Below, in pieces: positions 48,010 through 57,994 of a stretch of DNA of 64,000 bases. The stretch is taken from positions 34,237 through 98,236 of the forward strand of contig DVJB01000061.1 of assembly GCA_018710845.1 (NCBI GenBank), written 5' to 3'. Position 1 is the stretch's first letter; the number at the start of each line of letters is the position of its first letter. The stretch comes from Candidatus Onthomonas avicola. Lineage in GTDB: Bacteria; Bacillota; Clostridia; Oscillospirales; Oscillospiraceae. The translations under genes and the position numbers were made by a program. The notes beneath the pieces are model-generated. The model saw only the letters and a list, made by a program, of their open reading frames with translations, had not been told where the DNA came from and searched no databases.

Positions 48010-50436
48010 ATGCTGAAACATCAAGACCTGATTGAACAAATGACATTGGAGGAGAAATGTTATCTGCTCTCCGGACGGGATTTCTGGGCCAGCAGAAGCG
48101 TTTCGCGCCTGGGCGTGCCGAGCATGAGCATGTCCGACGGACCGCACGGCCTGCGCAAGCAGGAGGGCTCCGGTGACCAGCTGGGCCTGAACCCGTCTGC
48201 GCCGGCGACCTGCTTCCCCACCGCGGCGACCGTCGCCAACTCCTGGGACCCGGCGCTGGGCGAGGAGATCGGCAAGCTGCTGGGCGAAGAGGCGGTCTCC
48301 CAGGATGTGTCGGTTGTCCTCGGCCCCGGACTGAACATCAAGCGCAGCCCTCTGTGCGGCCGTAACTTTGAGTACTTCTCTGAGGACCCCTATCTGGCCG
48401 GCAAGATGGCGGCCGGCTATGTCCGCGGCATCCAGTCCAAGGGCGTCGCCGCCTGCCCGAAGCACTTCGCCTGCAACTCGCAGGAGCTGCGGCGCATGGC
48501 CTCCAACTCCGTCGTGGACGAGCGGACCCTGCGGGAGATCTACCTGACCGGCTTTGAGATCGCCGTCAAGGAGAGCGACCCGCTGGCGCTGATGACCTCT
48601 TACAACCAGGTCAACGGCGTCTACGCCAACGAGAACCGCCACCTGCTGCGCGAGATCCTGAAGGACGAGTGGGGCTTCAACGGATACGTCGTCTCCGACT
48701 GGGGCGGCTCGAACGACCACGTCGCCGGCGTGCTGGCCGGCTCTCACCTGGAGATGCCCACCAGCGGCGGCGACTCCGACCCCGAGCTGATCGAGGCGGT
48801 CCAGAGCGGCAAGGTCCCGGAGGAGTGGCTGAACACCATCGTGGACGAGTTCCTCGACGTGGTCCTGCGCACGCACCCGGCTGTGGCCGAGGGGCAGGGC
48901 AAGCCCTTTGACAAGGAGGCTCACCACGCCGCCGCCCGCCGCGCCAGCGAGCAGTCGGTCGTTCTGCTGAAGAATGAGGACGGGATTCTCCCCCTGTCCG
49001 CCGGCACCCGCGTCGCCCTGATCGGCGACTTTGCCGAGACGCCGCGCTATCAGGGCGCCGGCTCCTCCGTGGTCAACCCGATCAAGCTGGAGAGCACGAA
49101 GGACGTCATCGGCGACAGCGGGCTGGACTGCATCGGCTTTGCCCGCGGCTACACCCGTACCGGCGGTCCGGACGCCGCGCTGCAGGAGGAGGCCTGCCAG
49201 CTGGCTGAAAAGGCGGACGTGGTCCTGCTGTGCATCGGCCTGGACGAGATCTCCGAGGCGGAGGGCCTGGACCGGAAGCATATGCGCATCCCCGACTGCC
49301 AGATTCAGCTCCTGGAGGCCCTGGCCCGGGTGAACCAGAAGATCGTCGTTATTTTCTCCGGCGGCTCCGCCGTTGAGATGCCCTGGCTGGGCAGCTGCAA
49401 GGCACTGGTGCACGGCTATCTGTGCGGCCAGGCGGGCGCGGCCGGCGTGCTCAACGTCGTCACCGGCAAGGTCAACCCCTCCGGCCGTCTGGCGGAGAGC
49501 TATCCCATCCGCTATGAGGATGTCTCCTCTGAGCCGTATTTCCCCAGCGAACAGCGCTCCTCCGAGTATCGCGAGAGCGTCTATGTCGGCTATCGCTACT
49601 ATGAGACGGCGAATGTGCCCGTCCTCTTCCCGTTTGGCTTTGGCCTGAGCTACACCACCTTTGCCTATTCCGACCTGAAGGTCACCGGGAAGCAGGCCAC
49701 CTTCACCCTCAAGAACACCGGCGTGGTGGACGGCGCGGAGGTCGCGCAGCTCTATGTTTCCCGCACCGATGGAAAGGTGTTCCGCCCGGTCAAGGAGCTC
49801 AAGGGCTTCCAGAAGGTCTTCCTGAAGGCGGGAGAGAGCAAGAAGGTCACCATCCCGCTTGACGACAAGGCGTTCCGCTACTTCAACGTCAAGACCAACC
49901 GCTTTGAGATCGAGGGCGGCACCTATCAGGTGATGATCGGCGCGTCTGTGGCTGACATTAAGCTCAGCGCCCCCATCGAGGTGAAGGGCACGGACGCCCC
50001 GCTGCCGTACGACCCGGCGACCCTGCCGAGCTACTACTCCGGCAAGATCACCGCCGTCTCCGACGCGGAGTATGAGACGCTTTACGGCGGCCCGGTTCCG
50101 GACGGCCATTGGAACTCCGGCGGCCTGCTGGAGATGAACGACGCGCTGTGCCAGATGTACTACGCGAAGAACCCGATCGCCCGCCTGGTCTATAAGATTC
50201 TGACCAGCCTGATCGAGAAGGCAGAGGCCAAGGGCAAGCCCGACCTGAACCTCCTGTTCATCTACAATATGCCCTTCCGCGGCATCGCCAAGATGACCGG
50301 CGGCGCGTGCACGATGGAGATGGCGGAGGGCATCCTGACCATGGTCAACGGCCACTTCTTCAAGGGCGTAGGAAAGGTGCTGGGCGGCCTGGGCCGTGCC
50401 GGCAAGAAGCAGAAGAAAGCCAGCGAGATGAAGTGA
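48010..50436 (+). CDS. GH3 beta-glucosidase-like protein with FnIII-like domain and C-terminal extension
   Basis: MTLEEKCYLLSGRDFW, SMSDGPHGLRKQEG, KHFACNSQELRR, YVVSDWGG, SEQSVVLLKNEDGILPL. Confidence 0.93.
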   Translation: MLKHQDLIEQMTLEEKCYLLSGRDFWASRSVSRLGVPSMSMSDGPHGLRKQEGSGDQLGLNPSAPATCFPTAATVANSWDPALGEEIGKLLGEEAVSQDVSVVLGPGLNIKRSPLCGRNFEYFSEDPYLAGKMAAGYVRGIQSKGVAACPKHFACNSQELRRMASNSVVDERTLREIYLTGFEIAVKESDPLALMTSYNQVNGVYANENRHLLREILKDEWGFNGYVVSDWGGSNDHVAGVLAGSHLEMPTSGGDSDPELIEAVQSGKVPEEWLNTIVDEFLDVVLRTHPAVAEGQGKPFDKEAHHAAARRASEQSVVLLKNEDGILPLSAGTRVALIGDFAETPRYQGAGSSVVNPIKLESTKDVIGDSGLDCIGFARGYTRTGGPDAALQEEACQLAEKADVVLLCIGLDEISEAEGLDRKHMRIPDCQIQLLEALARVNQKIVVIFSGGSAVEMPWLGSCKALVHGYLCGQAGAAGVLNVVTGKVNPSGRLAESYPIRYEDVSSEPYFPSEQRSSEYRESVYVGYRYYETANVPVLFPFGFGLSYTTFAYSDLKVTGKQATFTLKNTGVVDGAEVAQLYVSRTDGKVFRPVKELKGFQKVFLKAGESKKVTIPLDDKAFRYFNVKTNRFEIEGGTYQVMIGASVADIKLSAPIEVKGTDAPLPYDPATLPSYYSGKITAVSDAEYETLYGGPVPDGHWNSGGLLEMNDALCQMYYAKNPIARLVYKILTSLIEKAEAKGKPDLNLLFIYNMPFRGIAKMTGGACTMEMAEGILTMVNGHFFKGVGKVLGGLGRAGKKQKKASEMK

Positions 50437-50457
50437 GAATTTGAGGAGGAATGTGCA

Positions 50458-51042
50458 ATGAGTTTTTTCAGTAATTTTGCGGAGAAGCACCCCAAGGCAG
50501 CCCAGTGGATCCGGGAGGGCGGACTGTTCCTGATTTTCAGCTATGTGGTCACCTTTATTAAGATGCTGCTGCTGATGTTCCTGCCGGCGTTCTATCGCGG
50601 CCTGGTGGGCGATGCGGAGTGGCTCTGGCCCGGGATTCCGGTCTCCCTGTTCGGCGTGGACTTCAGCCTGGCCATCATCGGCAACGACCTGGCCAGCGGC
50701 GGCCTGGCGTACACCCTGGCCAACCTGACGGCCATCGTCTTCGGCGAGTGCATCAACTTCCCCCTCCAGCGCAACGTGACCTTCAAGAGCCATGGACCTG
50801 TGGTCCCGCAGATTATCTGCCACGCGGTGGCGACCGTGGCGGTGTTCCTGGTCATGAACCTCTTCACCTGCGTCTGGAACCCGGTCACCAATGCGCTGAT
50901 TGCCAACGAGGCCCTGCGCAACACTATCCAGAGCATCGTGACCACCGTGGTCACCGGCGGCGTGGCGATGATCATCATCTTTGCCGTGGACAAGACCATC
51001 TTTGCCCCCGGCTTTGGCAAGAAGGACGCGCAGAAGAGCTGA
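50458..51042 (+). CDS. GtrA-like membrane protein
   Basis: FLIFSYVVTFIKMLLLMF, ECINFPLQRNVTFKS; four TM-like segments. Confidence 0.65.
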   Translation: MSFFSNFAEKHPKAAQWIREGGLFLIFSYVVTFIKMLLLMFLPAFYRGLVGDAEWLWPGIPVSLFGVDFSLAIIGNDLASGGLAYTLANLTAIVFGECINFPLQRNVTFKSHGPVVPQIICHAVATVAVFLVMNLFTCVWNPVTNALIANEALRNTIQSIVTTVVTGGVAMIIIFAVDKTIFAPGFGKKDAQKS

Positions 51043-51072
51043 TTGCTCCTGTTGTTCCCTGACAGATGAAAC

Positions 51073-51114
51073 AGCCGGAAATCGGATTTGCTGTCCGATT
51101 TCCGGCTGCTTTTT
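51073..51114. terminator. Intrinsic terminator between convergent genes
   Basis: AGCCGGAAATCGGA ... TCCGATTTCCGGCT GCTTTTT. Confidence 0.8.
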
Positions 51115-51119
51115 GCGCT

Positions 51120-52292
51120 TCACACCTGTTCGGCGGATTCCGGTTTGGCCGGAGCGGCGTCGGCCCGGCGGCCGCGGGTGAGCAGGATGCCGCTGGTGAG
51201 GGCGGTGAGCGGCGCGACAGTACACAGGCCAAAGCTGCCGACCACCGTGTGCAGAATCTCAGAGGCGACGTATTTCAGATTAAAGATGGTGGACAGCGGC
51301 GTGCCCTGCGCCATAAAGACCATCATCAGGGCAATAAAGCCGCCCGAATAGGCCAGCAGGAGGGTGGTGGTCTGGGTGCCGAGGGCAGCCCGGCCCACCG
51401 TCATGCCGGAGCGCACCGCCTCGCGCCAGCCGATTTCCGGCTTTTTCTCCACCACCTCGTGTACGGCGGAGGTGATATCCACTGCCAGATCCATCACCGC
51501 CCCGGAGGCGCCGATGAAGATGCTGGCCATAAAGATCTGGGTCAGGTCGAGATACTGATAGCCGGCATAGAGCAGGCTCTCGGAGTAGCTCATCACCGCT
51601 CCGTGGATTTTGAAAGAGGTGGTGAACAGGATGCCGGTGATGCAGGTCACCGCGATGCCGAGGGCGCACCCGGCGATGGCGGCGAGGGCGCGCCGGTCAA
51701 AGCCGTAGACCATGGTCACCACCGCCACCGTGATGAGCAGCACTACGCCGAGGCCCACCCAGACCGGATTCCAGCCGCGCAGGAAGCAGGGGACCAGCAC
51801 CTTCCAGATGGTCAGGATCGCCAGCACAAAGGACAGCAGCGCCCGCAGGCCGGTCTGCCCGGCAAAGAGGAGGAGCAGGGCGCAGAACAGCCCGGCCAGC
51901 AGCAGCTCACCGGGGACGCGGTAGTGGTCGATCATGCTGACAGAGAGGATCTCCTCCCCGTCGTAGTTGATGCGCACCAGCGCGGTGTCTCCCACCTCAA
52001 AGACCTTGTCCTGTTCCAGTGAGCCGTTGAGCATATTGACGCCGGTGGCCGTCTGCCCCGCGAACAGGCCGGACTGAATTTCCAGCTCGCAGCGCTGCTC
52101 GCCGCTGCGCACCAGACCGGTGTCAATAATGGTGGAGTTGTCGCAGGAGAGGACGCGGGCCGGCTGAATATCCGACTCCTGATAGACCAGCGCGTCCTCA
52201 TAGCCGGTCGGCAGCCAGATCAGGACTGCGATTAAAATCAGGCAGAGAAGTACCGGCAGATGGTAGCCCCACCGCCGCTGGAGATGTTTCAT
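51120..52292 (-). CDS. YibE/F family membrane protein
   Basis: N-terminal TM plus multiple TMs; SIFIGASGAVMDLAVDITSAVHEVVEKKPEI. Confidence 0.82.
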   Translation of the reverse strand: MKHLQRRWGYHLPVLLCLILIAVLIWLPTGYEDALVYQESDIQPARVLSCDNSTIIDTGLVRSGEQRCELEIQSGLFAGQTATGVNMLNGSLEQDKVFEVGDTALVRINYDGEEILSVSMIDHYRVPGELLLAGLFCALLLLFAGQTGLRALLSFVLAILTIWKVLVPCFLRGWNPVWVGLGVVLLITVAVVTMVYGFDRRALAAIAGCALGIAVTCITGILFTTSFKIHGAVMSYSESLLYAGYQYLDLTQIFMASIFIGASGAVMDLAVDITSAVHEVVEKKPEIGWREAVRSGMTVGRAALGTQTTTLLLAYSGGFIALMMVFMAQGTPLSTIFNLKYVASEILHTVVGSFGLCTVAPLTALTSGILLTRGRRADAAPAKPESAEQV

Positions 52293-52367
52293 CGTTGTTT
52301 CTATCCTCCCAAAAGATTTGCCGCGCCGGCGAACCGGCGCGGCAGCTTGATCGGTGGTATGCGTGGC

Positions 52368-53993
52368 TTACTGAACGCCGGTCAGGGCGGCCAGCTTGTT
52401 GTAGATGTCGGTGTTGTCGTAGTAGCCGTTGAAGTTCTCGGCGCCCACGCCATCGGCGAAGACCGCCACCGGCAGGCCGGTGTGGCTATAGGAGGTGAAG
52501 TCCACGCCGGACTTGTTGTTGAGGATGTGGGTGATGGTCACAGAGAAGGGGTTGTAGGTGCCGTAGAGGACGTACTGCTCCTGGGTGTAGGTGCTCGCGT
52601 CGTAGTCCGTCATGGACAGCTCATAAGCGGTGCGCAGACGCTCCACCTCGTAGTCGGTGAGCACCAGCCGGTCATCCTCTTCGCCCTCCAGCTTCAGGCC
52701 GAACAGCTCCTCGACGTCCGCCATGGCCTCTTCGAAGGAGGTGCCGTTCTCTTTGTAGGCGTTGACGTACTGCTCGTCAAACTGGATGAAGGAGATGGTC
52801 TGGTTCTCCAGCATGGACAGGTAGGTGTCGTAGTCCGTGCCGGCAAAGCCGATGGTCAGACCGCCGGTCTCGTGGTCGCCGGTGACCAGGATCAGCGTCT
52901 CGTCCGGGTGCTCGGCGGCAAAGTCGATGGCCACCTGCACGGCGTCGGCCAGAGCCAGCGTGTCGTTGATGGTGGAGGCGGCGTCGTTGGCGTGGCAGGC
53001 CCAGTCAATCTTGCCGCCCTCGCACATCATGAAGAAGCCCTCGTCGTTGTCCAGCACTTCGATGCCCTTGGAGACGTAGTCGGCCAGGGCCCAGGTGCCC
53101 TCTTCGCGGTCGAGCTCATAGTCCAGAGAGTCGGCGTCTGCCAGCTGCTCGCCGATGAGCAGGACCTTCTCGTCCTCGGCGGAGATCGCCTCGGCGTCGG
53201 CCTGGGTGTTCACCACGGTGTAGCCGGCGTCCGCCGCCAGCTCGTACAGGTCGGTCTGGTCGCCCTCGCTGCCGGTCGGGTCGAGCAGGCCGCCGCCGGC
53301 GAAGTACTCAAAGTCGGACTCTACCAGCTCCAGGCCGATCTCATAGTAGTCGTTCCGGCTGGCCTGGTGCGCGTAGAACGCGGCGGGGGTGGCGTGGTTG
53401 AGGTTGACGGAGGTGATGACGCCGATCTTCCAGCCCATCTGCTCGTGCAGCTTCTCCGCGATGGTCTCGTAGGCGGTGGTGCCCGTCTCGTCCATGTTGA
53501 TGGTGCCGGAGTAGGTCTTGTGGCCGGTGGAGATGGAGGTGGCGGTGGAGGCGGAGTCGGGGGCGAAGCTGTTGCTGTCGTAGGTCACGGCGGAGCCGGC
53601 GGCCTCGAAGTTCATGAAGTTCAGCGCCACCGGGCCGTCGAGCACGGCGCCCTGGTTGTCATCCAGGCTGGGCTCGGCGAGCATGTAGTCCTCGTCAGCC
53701 AGCGCGCCCAGATAGTCCGAAGTCGCCTGGAACTGCGGATAGCTCATGCCGTCGCCAATGAACAGGAAGACGTACTTCGGAGCGGCAGCGGTGGATGTGC
53801 TCTCGGTCGTGTCCGTGCTCTCGTCAGGATTGGCCTGGAGCTCCTGGGCGGTGGTGTCGGAGCTCTCCGATTCCGCGGTCTGGGCGGCGGTGTCTTCGCC
53901 GGCGGAGGCGTCGTCCGTCGTGGGGGTGCCGCAGGCGGTGAGGCTGGTGAGCAGCATCACCGTCATCAGCAGGAACGCGATCAGTCTTTTCAT
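52368..53993 (-). CDS. phoA: Alkaline phosphatase, lipoprotein form
   Basis: Lipobox LTSLTACG; FLFIGDGMSYPQ; FAPDSASTATSISTGHKTYSG; VTGDHETGGLT. Confidence 0.9.
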   Translation of the reverse strand: MKRLIAFLLMTVMLLTSLTACGTPTTDDASAGEDTAAQTAESESSDTTAQELQANPDESTDTTESTSTAAAPKYVFLFIGDGMSYPQFQATSDYLGALADEDYMLAEPSLDDNQGAVLDGPVALNFMNFEAAGSAVTYDSNSFAPDSASTATSISTGHKTYSGTINMDETGTTAYETIAEKLHEQMGWKIGVITSVNLNHATPAAFYAHQASRNDYYEIGLELVESDFEYFAGGGLLDPTGSEGDQTDLYELAADAGYTVVNTQADAEAISAEDEKVLLIGEQLADADSLDYELDREEGTWALADYVSKGIEVLDNDEGFFMMCEGGKIDWACHANDAASTINDTLALADAVQVAIDFAAEHPDETLILVTGDHETGGLTIGFAGTDYDTYLSMLENQTISFIQFDEQYVNAYKENGTSFEEAMADVEELFGLKLEGEEDDRLVLTDYEVERLRTAYELSMTDYDASTYTQEQYVLYGTYNPFSVTITHILNNKSGVDFTSYSHTGLPVAVFADGVGAENFNGYYDNTDIYNKLAALTGVQ

Positions 53994-54185
53994 ACACGAT
54001 CTCCTCACTTATGTCAGATAGAGTGTTCCCTCGCAGCGATGAGCGGAGGGGAAGAGGGCAGCGCCGCTCTTCGCAGGTCAGTATATCAGAGGGAAAGAAA
54101 AGCAGCTATCACGGCGCGGTAAGAAGTTCGTAAAACTAAATATAAAAATGTAAATGACGGTAAATTAGCTCTGAGACAGGTAAAA

Positions 54186-54213
54186 GGGGCGCCGCACCCT
54201 GGTGCGGCACCCC
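54186..54213 (-). terminator. GC palindrome adjacent to the MITE-like copy 2; terminator-like on the minus strand
   Basis: GGGGCGCCGCACCCTGGTGCGGCACCCC; minus strand followed by TTTTAC. Confidence 0.6.
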
Positions 54214-54214
54214 A

Positions 54215-54476
54215 CAGACTGTCAAAAAAGGTCTCACCGAGTTTGGCTCGAAGAGCCAAATAGAGTCCAATTCATTTTTGGCACGGGCATGTACCCCCCA
54301 GGGGGCCTTCTCTCGCCCCTGCGGGGCGATTCACCTTGACCGGGCCAAAAATACTGATAGTCCGACAAGTGTGCGGATTTTTGGGACAAAAATCCGTGCG
54401 CGTGGGAGGACTGCAAAACTCGCGCAAATGCTTGCATTTGCGCGAAAGGCTGTCAAAAACACTTTTTTGACAGCCT
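54215..54476. mobile_element. MITE-like dispersed element, copy 2 (with a 46-bp internal insertion)
   Basis: TIRs AGACTGTCAAAAAAG / CTTTTTTGACAGCCT; near-identical to 39005-39219 apart from 54296-54341. Confidence 0.82.
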
Positions 54477-54478
54477 CA

Positions 54479-54506
54479 GGGGTGCCGCACCCCGGTGCGG
54501 CACCCC
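54479..54506. repeat. Second copy of the 28-bp GC palindrome flanking the MITE-like copy 2
   Basis: GGGGTGCCGCACCCCGGTGCGGCACCCC, 26/28 identical to 54186-54213. Confidence 0.8.
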
Positions 54507-54523
54507 AAAGATCATGTGCTGTA

Positions 54524-55711
54524 TTATGGCAGGAGGCTGATCGCCGCTTCGCTCAGGGGCTCCTCCTGCCCGTCTGCGGCGTCCGTGTCTGAACTGTCCG
54601 GGGCGGCGTCCTCCTCCGGGCTGTCGGGACAGGCCGGATAGCGCTCGGCGTCCCAGGTATAGCGCTGGGCGATCTGACTGTCGGTGCAGAGAAACTGTCC
54701 CTGTTCCAGCCCGGCGGTCACGTCCACGTGCCGCCAGAGGTCCTCCTCCAGTTCGACGAGGTTCCACCAGTGCGGCGAGCCGTCCAGTGTGCCCTGAATT
54801 AACTGGCAGGTCAGGCCGGAGCGCTGGCACAGCAGCTGATAGGCCAAGGCGATCCCCTCGCTGTCGGCTGAGCCGTCCACCAGGGCGGCGTGGACGCTGG
54901 GGGAGGCCTCGGCGTCGTAGGTGACCAGGTCTCCCAGGCGGGAATAGAGCAGCCAGTAACCCACCTCTCCCTGGGCAGGGGAGGGCCCGGCCAGCGTGGC
55001 GGCGGCCTGTGCCACCGCCTCTGCCTGCGCCAGCAAGGTGGCCTGCCCGGCAGAATAGGTAAATTGCAGCTCCACGATCCGCTGCGTGCCGCCCTGAATG
55101 TCCTGTGGGTAGATCGTCACGGCCATGTCCGGCAGGCCGAGGGCGTGGGCCGGGTCGTCATAGTAGGCCTCCTGCAGCAGATCGTAGAGCCGGTCCTTTT
55201 GGGCGTAATAGGTGCTGGTCTGCAGGACCAGTGTGTCCTCGTAGCCCGCGAGCGCCTCGCCCAGCACATCACGGATGGCGACGGTGCCGGTGGTCTGCCG
55301 GATGGAGGCGACCTGCTCGGCCGAGCGGCGGTAGCGGAAGGTGAAGGTACACTCATAATAGGAGACGATCCGGCTGGAGTCCCAGCGGATATCCCGCAGG
55401 GCGTAGGAGCCGAGCGGGTCCTGGCCGAGCACCTCGTCGCAGGCCTCCTGCAAGTCCTGTTCTACGTCGCCGGAGTACTGGTAGAGATGCACCGTCCCCT
55501 CCGCGGCGTGGAGGGAGACGAAGTACTGCACGCTGTTGACCAGGTCGGAGTAGGTCTCCACCCGCAGGACGGAGGCATCCTCCGTGTCGGCGCGCTGGGA
55601 GATGTGGCGGCTGACGGAGGAGTAGTCGCGGTTGAGCAGGCTGCCGCAGCCGGTCAGCAGCAAGAGCGCGGCCAGCAGCGCCGGCAGGCGGACGAGCGCG
55701 GCTCTCTTCAC
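54524..55711 (-). CDS. Transglutaminase-like lipoprotein
   Basis: Lipobox LLLTGCGS; GIALAYQLLCQRSGLTCQLIQGTLDGSPHWWNLVELEEDLWRHVDVTAG (transglutaminase core-like). Confidence 0.75.
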   Translation of the reverse strand: MKRAALVRLPALLAALLLLTGCGSLLNRDYSSVSRHISQRADTEDASVLRVETYSDLVNSVQYFVSLHAAEGTVHLYQYSGDVEQDLQEACDEVLGQDPLGSYALRDIRWDSSRIVSYYECTFTFRYRRSAEQVASIRQTTGTVAIRDVLGEALAGYEDTLVLQTSTYYAQKDRLYDLLQEAYYDDPAHALGLPDMAVTIYPQDIQGGTQRIVELQFTYSAGQATLLAQAEAVAQAAATLAGPSPAQGEVGYWLLYSRLGDLVTYDAEASPSVHAALVDGSADSEGIALAYQLLCQRSGLTCQLIQGTLDGSPHWWNLVELEEDLWRHVDVTAGLEQGQFLCTDSQIAQRYTWDAERYPACPDSPEEDAAPDSSDTDAADGQEEPLSEAAISLLP

Positions 55712-55738
55712 GGGCGGGGACCTCCTTTCCCAATGGGG

Positions 55739-57976
55739 TTATCCGAGTGTGAGCTGCTCCTCTCCCCGATCTTCCGGGCGCAGCAGCGCGCCGGCGATGG
55801 GGAGGGATTTGGCGCGGTAGCGGGTCGGACGGGTGATGGCGCTCTCCTCCACGGGGAGCACCCGGTCGAGCCGGTACTTCGGCTTGAGGGTCATGACGGC
55901 GACGCCCTGCGTCGTGCGCGTGCTCTTCTCCAGCAGGGCAGAGGTGTGGAAGATCAGGCAGCGCCCCTCCGTGGAGATCACCGCCAGCTCTCGGTCCTCC
56001 CGCAGCAGGAAGGCCGCGCGCAGCGGGCTCTGCGCGCAGTAGGCGCCGGTGAGCTTCTTGCGGCGCGTGACCGTCTGGTACTTGGAGAGGGAGACGCGGG
56101 CGGCCTTGCCGTTTTCAAAGAAGAAGAGCAGGCTCCCGGCGTAGTCCCCCGGCAGGCACGCCCAGAGGACGCTCTCCCCCTCCTCCATGCCGAGCGCGCT
56201 GGGCAGAAAGCTGCCGAGCACGCTCGCCTTGGTGTCGGCAAAGTCGGACAGGCGCGCCTTGTAGCACTGCTGCAGGTCGGTAAAGACCATGAGCTCGGCG
56301 CGGTTCGTGCTCTCCCACTGGAGGAAGGGGCCGTCCCCCTCCTTGTACTTCTGCTCGCCCGACATGCGCAGCGACTGCGGGGTGATCTTCTTGAAGTAGC
56401 CCTCGCGGGAGAGAAAGGCGGTGACGGGGTAGTCCGGTGCCTCCTCCTCCGGCATCTCCGCCTCCTCTTCAAACTCATAGAGGATCTCGGTGCGGCGGGG
56501 CTGGGCATACTTCTTTTTCACCGCCTGCAGCTCCTGGGAGATGATGCGTCTGCGCCGGGCGGGGCGCTCCACCACGTCGCGCAGGTCCTCAATCTCGCGG
56601 GCGAGCTCGTCCACCTCCTGCGTGCGGCGGAGGATATACTCCTTGTTGATATTGCGCAGGCGGATTTCGGCGACAAACTCCGCCTGGGCCTGGTCAATGC
56701 CAAAGCCGATCATCAGGTTGGGCACCACCTCGGCCTCCGACTCCGTCTCACGGATGATGCGGATGGCCTTGTCGATGTCCAGCAGAATGCGCGCCAGGCC
56801 CTGCAGGAGGTGGAGCTTGTCCTGCTTTTTCTGCATGTCGTGGAAGGCGCGGCGGCGGACGCACTCCATGCGCCAGGCGGTCCACTCCTCCAGAATCTCC
56901 CCAACGCCCATCACGCGCGGGACGCCGGCGATCAGGATATTGAAGTTGCAGGAGACGGAGTCCTGGAGCGGCGTGACGCGAAAGAGCTTTTGCATCAGCC
57001 GGTCCGGGTCGGCCCCGCGCTTGAGGTCGATGGCCAGCTTCAGGCCGGTGAGGTCGGTCTCGTCGCGCATGTCGGCGATCTCGCGGATCTTGCCCGCCTT
57101 GATCTGCTCGGCTACCCGGTCCATGATCGCCTCCACCGTGGTGGTGTAGGGGATCTCGTAGACCTCAATGATGTTCTCGCTTTTCAGATAGCGCCAGCGG
57201 GCGCGCACCTTAAACGAGCCACGCCCCGTCTCGTAGATCTGCCGCAGCTCGCTCTCGCGGTAGAGCAGCTGCCCCCCGGTGGGGAAGTCCGGGGCCTTCA
57301 GGATGGTGAGCAGGTCCGCCTTGGGGTCTTTCATGCGCGCGATCGCCGCATCGCACACCTCGGCGAGGTTGAAGCCGCAGAGGTTGGAGGCCATGCCCAC
57401 CGCGATGCCCTGGTTGGCCGAGACGAGCACGTTGGGAAAGGTGGTGGGCAGCAGCGTCGGCTCCTTCAGCTTGCCGTCGTAGTTGTCCACAAAGTCAACC
57501 GTGTCCTTGTCAATGTCCTGGAAGAACTCGGCGCAGATGGGGTCCAGGCGCACCTCGGTGTACCGGCTGGCGGCGAAGGCCATGTCGCGGGAGTAGACCT
57601 TGCCGAAGTTGCCCTTGGAGTCCACCGGCGGGTGGAGCAGCGCCCCGTAGCCGCGCGAGAGGCGGACCATCGTCTCGTAGATCGCCGCGTCGCCGTGGGG
57701 ATTGAGCTTCATCGTCGCGCCCACCACATTGGCCGACTTGGTCCGCGCTCCGCCGAGCAGGCGCATCTGGTACATGGTGTACAGCAGCTTGCGGTGACTG
57801 GGCTTGAAGCCGTCGATCTCCGGGATGGCGCGCGAGACGATGACGCTCATCGCGTAGGGCATATAGTTGATCTCCAGCGTCTCAGTGATGGGCTGCTCGA
57901 GCACCTCGGGCCGCAGGCCCATGACGTTGGGGTTATTCTTCTTTTCGCTCTCTCTGGGGGCTCTTTTTCGTGCCAT
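55739..57976 (-). CDS. parC: DNA topoisomerase (ATP-hydrolysing) subunit A, GyrA/ParC family
   Basis: MSVIVSRAIPEIDGFKPSHRKLLYTM, NPHGDAAIYETMVRL; paired with a nearby parE-like gene. Confidence 0.9.
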   Translation of the reverse strand: MARKRAPRESEKKNNPNVMGLRPEVLEQPITETLEINYMPYAMSVIVSRAIPEIDGFKPSHRKLLYTMYQMRLLGGARTKSANVVGATMKLNPHGDAAIYETMVRLSRGYGALLHPPVDSKGNFGKVYSRDMAFAASRYTEVRLDPICAEFFQDIDKDTVDFVDNYDGKLKEPTLLPTTFPNVLVSANQGIAVGMASNLCGFNLAEVCDAAIARMKDPKADLLTILKAPDFPTGGQLLYRESELRQIYETGRGSFKVRARWRYLKSENIIEVYEIPYTTTVEAIMDRVAEQIKAGKIREIADMRDETDLTGLKLAIDLKRGADPDRLMQKLFRVTPLQDSVSCNFNILIAGVPRVMGVGEILEEWTAWRMECVRRRAFHDMQKKQDKLHLLQGLARILLDIDKAIRIIRETESEAEVVPNLMIGFGIDQAQAEFVAEIRLRNINKEYILRRTQEVDELAREIEDLRDVVERPARRRRIISQELQAVKKKYAQPRRTEILYEFEEEAEMPEEEAPDYPVTAFLSREGYFKKITPQSLRMSGEQKYKEGDGPFLQWESTNRAELMVFTDLQQCYKARLSDFADTKASVLGSFLPSALGMEEGESVLWACLPGDYAGSLLFFFENGKAARVSLSKYQTVTRRKKLTGAYCAQSPLRAAFLLREDRELAVISTEGRCLIFHTSALLEKSTRTTQGVAVMTLKPKYRLDRVLPVEESAITRPTRYRAKSLPIAGALLRPEDRGEEQLTLG

Positions 57977-57994
57977 GTAATTCCTTCCCTGTCA

